Assembly: GCA_015232935.1 (NCBI GenBank) | Contig: JADFYT010000094.1 | Span: 1-8,409, forward strand | Direction: 5' to 3' | Length of the DNA: 8,409 nucleotides | Origin: Desulfamplus sp. | Lineage (GTDB): Bacteria; Desulfobacterota; Desulfobacteria; Desulfobacterales; Desulfobacteraceae | Shown: piece by piece, positions 1-7,038 of the stretch | How positions within the stretch are numbered: the first letter of the stretch is position 1 | How the letters are laid out: every line of letters starts with the position of its first letter | Position numbers and translations under genes: made by a program | Notes under the pieces: generated by a model | Told to the model about the DNA's origin: nothing | The model's database searches: none | What the model saw: the letters and a program-made list of their open reading frames with translations, nothing else

Positions 1-1971
1 AAAATATATTTTTTTTATGACTCCCTGCTTCAGGTCGGATTCAATGCTTTCAGGTATTACCGATCTGCCCAGATTCATGGTATAAAGACCTGTATCCGGC
101 GATATTTTCCATTTGTTTTGCAGAGTTTTTGTGACAGATACCGGAGATTCCGAGATCTCCTTTAAAAAATAGTGGGGAAACATCTGACGATCAATGTCTC
201 TTGAGGTTATTTCGCTGTGCTGTATATCTTGCTCACATATCTCAATTGGAGAGCCATCATAGTCAAAGGATCTCATGCCGGATATACCGCCTCCGGAATT
301 CTGGTCAAGGATCAGTATCTGACCCTTTTTCTCGCCGTTTAATTTAATGAACTTTTGAGTCTCTTCCACAAGTCCGTAAAGTTCCGAAGCTGTGATATAG
401 TGATTGGGTGAGATACCGGCGAAAATAGCCTGACCGCTCCCTTTCTGGGCAAGAAAAAGTTTGCCTGGGGCAAGATCAGTGTGCATGCTGATGGCATGGG
501 AGCCATGAAAATCGTTCAATGCAAGGCGAAACGCCTCTTCAACAGGGTGTCCCTGTCTCAGGTAGAGCTCTATCTGAAGCGGAATTATCTTGGTGTCTGT
601 TGTTATTTCCGAATGTATGCTGTCAAACCGTGATTCGTACTCTTTTTTTAATTCAGGGTAATTATCTATGTCTCCATTGAGACTTACATGGATAATTCCG
701 CTTCTTTTCACAAGAGTGTCAGTAGGTTCATTATCTACAGGATGACAGTTGGCCTGAGTGATATCTCCCACAGATGCCCATCGGGTATGGGCGGAAATGG
801 TACTGAAAACTGATGGAAAACGTGTCAGAATCTGAAGAATCTGATCATTTCTGATCTGTGTCCTGATAAAGGCCACATTATCACCAAGTGATCCTATTTC
901 AGCGGCATATTTGTAAACAATGGAGATGGCGACATGGCTTTCAGGCTTGCTTGCAGGGATATCGACTGGTGTGATACGGTCATTGTCATCTACCGCTTTA
1001 GTGCGGTCATGATCAATTGCTGTTGTGGCACAGCCATCAATATGGTTTAGATTAACACCTCTATCGCGTATCGTTGCAGAAACATTGTGAATAGTAATAC
1101 AGTTGTTAACAAGCACAGTCTTGTTGGTTCGCTGTTTAAGCTGATCTCCAAGCCCCGCACTGAGCATCTCTTTTCTGAAATTTTCAAACTGGGTCCTGGT
1201 GAGAATAAACAGAAGAGAGATTCCGGCAGAGTCCCTGCCCCTGACTTCAAGACGGTCAACACTGTTTAAAACAGCATTTATTCTTTTAAACGCAAGAACC
1301 TGACTCATGGACACAGGAGAGCACCCATTAACAAGAAGCTGCCTTATCCTGCCTATATTTTCCAGAATCTCGCGAGAGATACACCAGGAGATATCCTTGA
1401 TTTTTTCAATTCTTTTCAGAACCGCCTCAACATCTGCCGCCGAAATCTCAACCATGCTTGAGTTAATATCAGACACCTCTTTTTCAATCATGACAGACAA
1501 CTGCTGACCAATCAGGCTTAACCGGCTCTCTTTTTCACTATCCATAAAAAGCTCAAAAAAAAGAGAGTCAGTCTTGATCATTCTTATCTTGTGAAGAAGG
1601 GTGTCTAAGGTTGTCTCTCCTCCAAGGTATTTATCTTTTATAAAACTGTCTCCAGCCAAAGAGGCTTCAGCCATACTTTCATTGGATAAGCATATAGCAA
1701 GCACACCTGAACTTACAGATGACACAAGCTCTTGTGCAGATTCGATCTCTGCAGAAAGCATATCTTTTGATAAGGGCAAGATGCCTGATGACTCTGCTCC
1801 ACTCTTTCCCTTAAAAGATATAAGGGCACAGATGCCGCAACAGAGGGTGTTGGGGCGAAAGGGAAACAGTATCAATGAATTTTCCCGTGCTCTCTCAACA
1901 GATTTGCCAACTTCAATTTTAATAGAACAAATATCTTTGAGGAGTGACTTGATTTTTTGAATATATCTCAT
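1..1971 (-). CDS. Divergent GlmS-like protein: split class II glutamine amidotransferase domain plus start of a sugar-isomerase part (3' end outside window)
   Basis: The first 657 codons are present, with no stop before the window edge. Canonical GlmS transfers glutamine amide nitrogen to fructose-6-phosphate, giving glucosamine-6-phosphate for the cell wall. GlmS-type blocks occur in order: LCCGICALI (residues 43-51, nucleophile-type Cys44/45), VRGRDSAGI (243-251), AHTRWAS (394-400), NCHP (408-411), LNGDIDNY (431-438), TTDTK (457-461), ASE (528-530), and FPHYFLKEI (598-606), which resembles the YPHFMLKEI linker entering the SIS isomerase half. From memory of E. coli GlmS, Arg73, Trp74, His86, Asn98, Gly99 and Asp123 have counterparts, but Thr76, His77 and His97 become Ser400, Val401 and Leu431. 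Canonical GlmS starts Met-Cys, with Cys as the free N-terminus; here about 44 residues precede it. Inserts of about 170 residues (45-244) and 95 residues (251-395) split the domain. The start is uncertain: no clear Shine-Dalgarno precedes 1971, and in-frame ATGs lie at 2022, 2043 and 2076. GlmS/SIS superfamily membership is well supported; the exact substrate is unknown. Confidence 0.85.
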   Translation of the reverse strand, partial: MRYIQKIKSLLKDICSIKIEVGKSVERARENSLILFPFRPNTLCCGICALISFKGKSGAESSGILPLSKDMLSAEIESAQELVSSVSSGVLAICLSNESMAEASLAGDSFIKDKYLGGETTLDTLLHKIRMIKTDSLFFELFMDSEKESRLSLIGQQLSVMIEKEVSDINSSMVEISAADVEAVLKRIEKIKDISWCISREILENIGRIRQLLVNGCSPVSMSQVLAFKRINAVLNSVDRLEVRGRDSAGISLLFILTRTQFENFRKEMLSAGLGDQLKQRTNKTVLVNNCITIHNVSATIRDRGVNLNHIDGCATTAIDHDRTKAVDDNDRITPVDIPASKPESHVAISIVYKYAAEIGSLGDNVAFIRTQIRNDQILQILTRFPSVFSTISAHTRWASVGDITQANCHPVDNEPTDTLVKRSGIIHVSLNGDIDNYPELKKEYESRFDSIHSEITTDTKIIPLQIELYLRQGHPVEEAFRLALNDFHGSHAISMHTDLAPGKLFLAQKGSGQAIFAGISPNHYITASELYGLVEETQKFIKLNGEKKGQILILDQNSGGGISGMRSFDYDGSPIEICEQDIQHSEITSRDIDRQMFPHYFLKEISESPVSVTKTLQNKWKISPDTGLYTMNLGRSVIPESIESDLKQGVIKKIYF

Positions 1972-2073
1972 CTGTAAACCATTTATTTTATTTTTATTTG
2001 TATTTGCAAGTCGCTGAATCATTTCATGGCAATAGACTGGCATGGCCGTTTCTTTTGTACGGCCACCCCGAGT

Positions 2074-2099
2074 CATGAAAACCAGAATCTGTTTTCATG
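2074..2099. repeat. Perfect 9-bp inverted repeat between the transpeptidase and GlmS-like genes
   Basis: The arms CATGAAAAC (2074-2082) and GTTTTCATG (2091-2099) are exact reverse complements around an 8-base loop. The repeat lies 20 bases past the transpeptidase stop, and the downstream arm contains the farthest upstream in-frame ATG (2076) of the GlmS-like frame. No T-run follows on the minus strand, so it does not look like an intrinsic terminator. It could be an operator or an mRNA hairpin near the start of the next gene. The repeat is seen directly; its function is unknown. Confidence 0.6.
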
Positions 2100-2118
2100 G
2101 TAAATTGTTGGCTTTTTT

Positions 2119-3687
2119 TCAGCCATTTGTGGATGCTTTGGCGTTCAGTGCAAAATAGTTGTTAAAATACTCTTTAAAAATCAACCGTCCATAGATGCTG
2201 GCCTTTGTTCCGATGTATTTGCCGTGCCCCACAAGAACCGATACCACAATCTTCTCTTTTTCCTTGTTATCCGAGCAAAAACCACTGAACCAGTCAAATT
2301 TTATAGTTTTATCATAATTTGAAAGAGAACCGGTTTTCCCGCCAATATTAAGTTTTGAAAGAACATTGTCCTTATCTACACCTCTGAAAGATTTTCTTGC
2401 GGTTCCTGTTATTACTGTACCGTTCATCATCTGCATAAGAGCTTTTGCTGTATCCGGCTTGACTGTATTGTTAAGAGTCTCGCTCTTTCTTTTATATAGA
2501 ACCGTTCCTTTTACGTCAGTGACAGATTCAACCAAAGAAGGAACAGGAGTCTTGCCGGAGTTTAGCATGGTACTTGCGATCATTGCTCCAAAAACAGGAG
2601 AAATAGTGGTTGTCTTGTTAAAACCACATGCAACCTCTGCCCATTGATATGAATTTTCTGTAATAGTAAAGCTGCCCGGTTTAAAATTTATCTCGGAGTC
2701 AATTTCCTGGTTAAATCCAAACGAGCTTGCGTATTTTTCCAGAATATCTTTTCCTAAAATAAGAGAGCCAAGTTTTCCGAAAACAGGGTTTATGGATTGT
2801 GCAAATGCCTCGGCCAGAGTCACTTTGTTTGAAAATTTACTGTTAGTCTCTTCCAGGAGCTGACGCTTATAAAGAGTATATTTACCTCCGCTAAAATACA
2901 TGGTTGTTGCAGGACTGTAACCTTTAGCTTCAACGGCAGCAGATGCTGTAACCATTTTAAAAATGCTTGCAGCAGGATATTCAGCTTCAGTGCATGGATT
3001 TATATCTGATGAGTGGCTGTCAAATCCTGCCATGGCAAGAATGCGTCCTGTATCAGGCTCCATTACTACCATTGCAATAACTTCAGGTTTTCCCCTGTTT
3101 AACAGGGCAAGAGAGTCAAGCTGATCCAGAAGAAAATTTTGAAGTCGCATATCAAGACTTGTAACAACGTTCAATTTCCGGTTGACATCAGTGATGGTAA
3201 TCCGGTTATCTTTCAGATTAAGAAGGTTCTGCGGCTCAAGAATGGTTCTTAAATCCTGCTTTGAAAGGAGGACAGGAGCTTTTTGAGGGATTTTGGTATT
3301 ACCGGTTTTTTTATGAATCCCGGATTGTGTCGAGGTCAACTGTTTGAAAAATTCGGCGGCATCATGTTTAAAAAAAGCTGAAGCCTCGTTAAAGATATAC
3401 CGGGTACCCTTGATGAAAACAGGAAGAGTCTGCTGCATGATAAAAGCAAGTGCAATGATAATGGAAAAAGATATAATGATCTTTTTCAAAGACCGTGTCC
3501 TTTGAATCTTGCCTGATTGTTTTAACACAAGAGAATTCCTCATGTTAAATGGAGGCTGGTTTGACGGCAGAGGCTTTTTAAGTACTCTTGAGTTCTGTTT
3601 GCCATTCTGTTTGGCTTCTCTTTGAAGATTCTTCTGAAAAGTTCTCCATGACGTCTTGTCACTATGGTTATGGCTGTAGCTATACAT
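2119..3687 (-). CDS. Membrane-anchored monofunctional penicillin-binding transpeptidase
   Basis: This 522-residue protein should cross-link peptidoglycan stem peptides in the periplasm as a serine DD-transpeptidase. The three active-site motifs of the penicillin-binding family are present in order: SIFK (241-244, nucleophile Ser241), SIN (298-300) and KTGS (451-454). Residues 1-68 are hydrophilic and basic, and probably cytoplasmic. Residues about 69-91 form one hydrophobic segment acting as an uncleaved membrane anchor. A linker of about 80 residues then leads to VVTSLDMRLQ (174-183), the usual entry to transpeptidase domains. There is no glycosyltransferase (GT51) domain and no room for a full class B dimerisation domain, so it is shorter than the usual PBP1, PBP2 and PBP3 types. 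The start ATG has a GGGA (3697-3700) nine bases upstream. The next gene is GlmS-like, which fits an envelope theme. The family is certain; the role (division, elongation or specialised) cannot be read from the sequence. No PASTA or lipoprotein signal is visible. Confidence 0.93.
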   Translation of the reverse strand: MYSYSHNHSDKTSWRTFQKNLQREAKQNGKQNSRVLKKPLPSNQPPFNMRNSLVLKQSGKIQRTRSLKKIIISFSIIIALAFIMQQTLPVFIKGTRYIFNEASAFFKHDAAEFFKQLTSTQSGIHKKTGNTKIPQKAPVLLSKQDLRTILEPQNLLNLKDNRITITDVNRKLNVVTSLDMRLQNFLLDQLDSLALLNRGKPEVIAMVVMEPDTGRILAMAGFDSHSSDINPCTEAEYPAASIFKMVTASAAVEAKGYSPATTMYFSGGKYTLYKRQLLEETNSKFSNKVTLAEAFAQSINPVFGKLGSLILGKDILEKYASSFGFNQEIDSEINFKPGSFTITENSYQWAEVACGFNKTTTISPVFGAMIASTMLNSGKTPVPSLVESVTDVKGTVLYKRKSETLNNTVKPDTAKALMQMMNGTVITGTARKSFRGVDKDNVLSKLNIGGKTGSLSNYDKTIKFDWFSGFCSDNKEKEKIVVSVLVGHGKYIGTKASIYGRLIFKEYFNNYFALNAKASTNG

Positions 3688-3690
3688 TTT

Positions 3691-3888
3691 TCATTTTCCC
3701 ATATTCAAAGAGTTTTTTGTAGAAATGTCGCTTGCAAAAGAGTCGATATGCCATAAAAATGCACTCTGATCTTCATGGCTTAAGGGTGACCTTAGATGGT
3801 CATAATGGTTTGATTCTTTGGTTATGTCACGCAGTGACCGCGGTAAATCAATGTTTTTAAGGATTTGATAACGATGAAACGTCTGTAT
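3691..3888 (-). other. Open frame of 65 codons without a start, just upstream of the transpeptidase (possible gene remnant)
   Basis: Between a TAG at 3889-3891 and a TGA at 3691-3693, this frame stays open for 65 codons and encodes a mixed, non-repetitive peptide with segments such as IDLPRSLRDITKE and SHEDQSAFLWHIDSFA. No ATG or GTG occurs except ATG as the third-last codon, and the only TTG is close to the end, so it cannot be a normal independent gene. The TGA lies three bases before the transpeptidase ATG, a typical spacing for coupled genes. It may be the 3' remnant of a decayed gene, a frame entered by a frameshift (a different frame starts with ATG at 3909-3907 behind AGGAG), or chance. 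I do not recognise the peptide. Confidence 0.22.
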
Positions 3889-3970
3889 CTATAAAGGGTA
3901 TGGAGTAACATCTCCTGATATAATTACAGACAATGGATATTAATCAATCGGATAGATAATAGATGCCGGC

Positions 3971-3999
3971 AATATAACCTTGCTGTATCTGAAATGCAA
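3971..3999 (-). promoter_or_regulatory. Sigma70-like promoter for the transpeptidase region
   Basis: On the minus strand, TTGCAT (3999-3994) and TATATT (3976-3971) are separated by exactly 17 bases, close to the TTGACA/TATAAT consensus. It sits about 40 bases past the metG stop and points at the transpeptidase gene. Transcription from about 3964 would give a leader of roughly 275 bases. The rest of the 352-base gap (3688-4039) holds the start-less open frame described separately, and small dyads such as GTCAC-GCA-GTGAC at 3826-3838. I recognise no RNA gene or riboswitch in it. Confidence 0.45.
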
Positions 4000-4039
4000 G
4001 AGGTCTGTTTCGCATGTTTTGCTATATCCCAAAAAAAAT

Positions 4040-6043
4040 CTATTTTACCTGGCTGCCTGGATTTACAGGCAACGTGAATCCAGCAAGAAAGAGCTCGCTG
4101 TCACTGCTTGCTGCAAGAAGCATCCCCTGTGAGCTCTCTCCCATAAGTTTGGCTGGTTTAAGGTTTGCGACAACCACAACCTGTTTTCCTATAACATCTT
4201 CAGGGCTGTAGCTTTTAGCAATACCGGCTATTATCTGACGTGGTTCCTTTTCTCCAAGATCAACTTTGAGCTTTAAAAGTTTATTTGCTTTTTTGATCTT
4301 TTCGGCACTGATGATTGTTCCTGTCCTAAGATCAATCCGCGCAAAATCCTCAATGGTAATTTCAGGCTTCAAAGGAAGTGCAGCTTGTTTGCCCAAATTG
4401 CGGAGCTCTTCTGTTTGTCCTGATTCTATTTTCAGTGTATCTGCTATTTTCAGTTTGTCTGGTCTTTTCAATGAGTCCGGTACAATTTTTTCGGGCTCTA
4501 TTCTTGGAAACAGCGTGGGCGTTTTTTCTGTCCTGGTACCAGCACAGCATTGATACCAGGGAATAATCTCCTCAATAGTCCTGTAATCCCTGGCTCCATC
4601 AGGCTGGAAACCCAGCACTTGGTGCATTTTTACTGATGTTTGAGGCATTACAGGATATATTAATCCGGCAATCACCCTGAGACTCTCCACAAGATTATAT
4701 ATAATTGTGGCAAGTTCGTTTCGTCTTGAATCATTTTTTGCTACAACCCAAGGCACAGTGTTGTCAATATATTTGTTCAGAATACTTATAAAGTCCCATA
4801 CAGCGATAAGACCCTTATGGAACTCGTTTTGATCCATAGCAGTTTTAAAAGCCTCTATGGCAACTATTGATGATTTATTCAAAGACAATCCCTTCTCTTT
4901 TTCAATGCCCTCATCTGTCTTTGGAATCTCTCCATTGAAGTAGCGGTGATTCATGGCAAGAACTCTTGAAAACACATTGCCAAGGTCATTGGCAAGATCA
5001 GAGTTTATTCGCTGGACAATCGCCTCTTCCGTAAAGTTGGCATCCAGACCAAACACCATCTCACGCATCAGAAAATAGCGGAACTGATCTACCCCGTAGG
5101 CAGAAGTAACGGCAACGGGATCAGTCACATTGCCTATGCTTTTTGACATTTTACTTCCGCTGACATTCCAGAAACCATGTACGTTCAAATTCTGATATAT
5201 TTGAATACCCGCAGATTTTAACATGGCAGGCCAGTATATGCCGTGAGGCTTGATGATGTCTTTTGCAACAAAATGCTGTGTCCCGGCCCAAAATTTTGAA
5301 AAAAGCTCTCCGTCCGGAAAACCAAGAGCAGATATGTAGTTGGTAAGAGCATCAAACCAGACGTAGGTTACATAGTCATGGTCAAAAGGGAGAGTAATTC
5401 CCCATGTCAAACGAGACTTGGGTCTTGAAATGCAAAGATCTTCAAGAGGTTCCTTTAAAAAAGAGAGTATCTCGTTTTTATACCTTTCAGGCCGGATAAA
5501 GTCAGGATTCTGCTTGATATGATCAACAAGCCAGTCCTGGTATTTTGACATGGCAAAAAAATAGTTGGCTTCCCTGATTTTTTTAGGCTCTGTTCCATGA
5601 TCAGGACATTTCCCATCTACAAGCTCCCTTTCCTGATAAAACCGTTCGCAACCAAAGCAGTAGATCCCCTCATATTCACTGAAATATATATCTCCCGAGT
5701 CATGAATACGCACAAGCAGATCTTCGACAACTTTAATATGGGCAGGGTTTGTTGTACGAATAAAGTCGTTGTTGCTGATGTCAAGTCTTGGCCACAAGTT
5801 CTTGAACTGGGCACTTATCTCTTCAGTATAGTCTTTGGGTGACTTGTTCTGTTTTTCTGCGGCCTCAACAATCTTGTCTCCATGTTCATCTGTGCCGGTC
5901 AGAAAATAGGTCTGGTTTCCACACATTCTGCTGTATCTTGCAGCGACATCTACGGTGATGGTTGTATAGGCATGACCCAGGTGAGGTTTTGCATTGACAT
6001 AGTATATAGGGGTCGTAAAAAAGACATTTTTACTGCTGTTCAT
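4040..6043 (-). CDS. metG: Methionyl-tRNA synthetase with C-terminal tRNA-binding domain
   Basis: This 667-residue cytoplasmic class I aminoacyl-tRNA synthetase charges tRNA-Met (initiator and elongator) using methionine and ATP. Signature motifs are HLGH at 21-24 (the HIGH motif), KMSKS at 298-302, and a single zinc knuckle with Cys129, Cys132, Cys146 and His149, as in the Thermus-like one-zinc type. The helical anticodon-binding region is marked by NKYIDNTVPW (423-432). A variable linker (about 517-560) joins an OB-fold tRNA-binding domain of the Trbp111/EMAP type (562-667), which mediates dimerisation and tRNA affinity in homologues. The start is firm: GGAG (6054-6051) lies seven bases before ATG. 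The protein appears full length and intact. It follows ricT after 162 bases, so it may have its own promoter. An 8-base T-run (4031-4038) follows the stop. Confidence 0.98.
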   Translation of the reverse strand: MNSSKNVFFTTPIYYVNAKPHLGHAYTTITVDVAARYSRMCGNQTYFLTGTDEHGDKIVEAAEKQNKSPKDYTEEISAQFKNLWPRLDISNNDFIRTTNPAHIKVVEDLLVRIHDSGDIYFSEYEGIYCFGCERFYQERELVDGKCPDHGTEPKKIREANYFFAMSKYQDWLVDHIKQNPDFIRPERYKNEILSFLKEPLEDLCISRPKSRLTWGITLPFDHDYVTYVWFDALTNYISALGFPDGELFSKFWAGTQHFVAKDIIKPHGIYWPAMLKSAGIQIYQNLNVHGFWNVSGSKMSKSIGNVTDPVAVTSAYGVDQFRYFLMREMVFGLDANFTEEAIVQRINSDLANDLGNVFSRVLAMNHRYFNGEIPKTDEGIEKEKGLSLNKSSIVAIEAFKTAMDQNEFHKGLIAVWDFISILNKYIDNTVPWVVAKNDSRRNELATIIYNLVESLRVIAGLIYPVMPQTSVKMHQVLGFQPDGARDYRTIEEIIPWYQCCAGTRTEKTPTLFPRIEPEKIVPDSLKRPDKLKIADTLKIESGQTEELRNLGKQAALPLKPEITIEDFARIDLRTGTIISAEKIKKANKLLKLKVDLGEKEPRQIIAGIAKSYSPEDVIGKQVVVVANLKPAKLMGESSQGMLLAASSDSELFLAGFTLPVNPGSQVK

Positions 6044-6061
6044 AAAAATTCTCCAAAAGGT

Positions 6062-6070
6062 ATTATCACA
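6062..6070 (-). promoter_or_regulatory. Possible extended -10 element upstream of metG
   Basis: The minus strand reads TGTGATAAT at 6070-6062, matching an extended -10 (TG-N-TATAAT) with one mismatch in the hexamer. It lies 18 bases before the metG ATG, which would make a very short leader still containing GGAG. No good -35 is visible at 16-18 bases upstream (nearest TTAGAA), so the call is tentative. A separate metG promoter would suit the 162-base gap after ricT. Confidence 0.3.
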
Positions 6071-6205
6071 AGATGTACAATTTTTCTAACTCCATGAAAT
6101 AACTGGTACTGATTTCTCGGTGCCCGCAATATCAAAAAAACTGACTTGCCGGCATTGCAGCCAGTTCAATTAAAAGCCGCACATCACGTTATTATCGTAA
6201 AATGA

Positions 6206-7018
6206 TTATATCATTGATTTCTTTTTGCACCGGCATTGATTGAAATTTACTTCTATTTCAGTCTGGTCGCCCAGAAGAACCGCTACACTTCCCTTCAGAA
6301 CATTTTGCCGGATCACCTTTCCAGGCCCTTTTTCGGTTTCTATAACCTTGCCGGGCCTGGGCAGTGCACTTTTCAGATTAATGTAAGTATCATTTTCAAA
6401 GGTAAGACAGCACATAAGCCTTCCGCAAAGCCCTGATATTTTGGTTGGATTAAGGGAAAGCCCCTGCTCCTTTGCCATTTTAATGGATACCGGATCAAAG
6501 TTATTTATAAAAAGCGAACAACATATCTCTCTGCCGCACCTGCCAATTCCTCCACACTGTTTGGATTGATTGCGTATTCCTACCTGCCGCATTTCGATCC
6601 GGATACGAAATTCCTTGACCAAAAGCTTGACAAGCTCCCTGAAATCAACTCGCCCGTCAGCCGTATAGAAAAAAGTAAGTTTGGTTGCATCAAAGGTACT
6701 TTCAACAGAAAAAAGGTTCATTTTCAAGTCAAGGTTTTTGATGCAGTCCAGGCAAAAGTTATGGGCTTCCTGCTCAAGCATCTTGTTCTCTTCTCTTTTG
6801 CAAAAATCCTCGGCAGTTGCGATACGAAAAATTTGTTTCAGCGGTTTTTTGTTTTTAGGATCCTCGTAGTGTTCCGGAGGTACGGAAACAACACCCAGAC
6901 CCAGCCCCTGCTCTGTTTCAACGATAACACTGTCACCAATTTTCAGTACAAAGGCACCACTGTCAAAATCGTATATTTTTCCGGCAGGTTTAAACCGTAT
7001 TCCTGCAACCTTGGTCAT
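6206..7018 (-). CDS. ricT: PSP1-domain protein RicT/YaaT (Fe-S-associated regulatory complex subunit)
   Basis: This soluble 270-residue protein belongs to the PSP1/YaaT family. In Bacillus subtilis, RicT works with RicA (YmcA) and RicF (YlbF) in an Fe-S-containing complex that influences RNase Y-dependent RNA processing; whether that role holds here is unknown. The family's cysteine pattern is intact: CGGIGRCGREICC (155-167) and GLCGRLMCC (196-204), with further Cys89/Cys92 and a C-terminal QCRC (Cys262, Cys264). The region FYTADGRVDFRELVK (117-131) is also typical. ATG 7018 is chosen over ATG 7054 because AGGGA (7030-7026) sits seven bases before it and the family-like sequence begins there; the upstream ATG lies inside holB. 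It follows the holB stop by 20 bases, so the two are probably co-transcribed and perhaps translationally coupled. Family assignment is strong; function is transferred from distant relatives. Confidence 0.95.
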   Translation of the reverse strand: MTKVAGIRFKPAGKIYDFDSGAFVLKIGDSVIVETEQGLGLGVVSVPPEHYEDPKNKKPLKQIFRIATAEDFCKREENKMLEQEAHNFCLDCIKNLDLKMNLFSVESTFDATKLTFFYTADGRVDFRELVKLLVKEFRIRIEMRQVGIRNQSKQCGGIGRCGREICCSLFINNFDPVSIKMAKEQGLSLNPTKISGLCGRLMCCLTFENDTYINLKSALPRPGKVIETEKGPGKVIRQNVLKGSVAVLLGDQTEIEVNFNQCRCKKKSMI

Positions 7019-7025
7019 AATGGAA

Positions 7026-7030
7026 TCCCT
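7026..7030 (-). promoter_or_regulatory. Shine-Dalgarno that sets the ricT start
   Basis: AGGGA on the minus strand lies seven bases upstream of ATG 7018. The alternative ATG at 7054 lies inside holB and has no comparable site. The hexamer AGGGAT overlapping this site is identical to one arm of the hairpin at the holB stop, so the site could be masked by the opposite arm. Confidence 0.7.
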
Positions 7031-7038
7031 ATGCTGTT

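Noticed and set aside
1601..1960. Plus-strand open frame of 119 codons
   Set aside because: It lies wholly antisense to the GlmS-like gene, has no ribosome site or family resemblance, and the minus frame there carries the recognisable CCGICALI motif.
4031..4071. Possible terminator at the metG end (TGCCTG/CAGGCA hairpin, then eight T)
   Set aside because: The hairpin lies inside the last metG codons and the T-run is about 15 bases from the stem, unlike a normal intrinsic terminator.
6134..6166. Possible intrinsic terminator after ricT (AACTG/CAGTT arms followed by seven T on the minus strand)
   Set aside because: The stem has only five outer base pairs with a large asymmetric internal loop, so it is too weak to call without a folding calculation.
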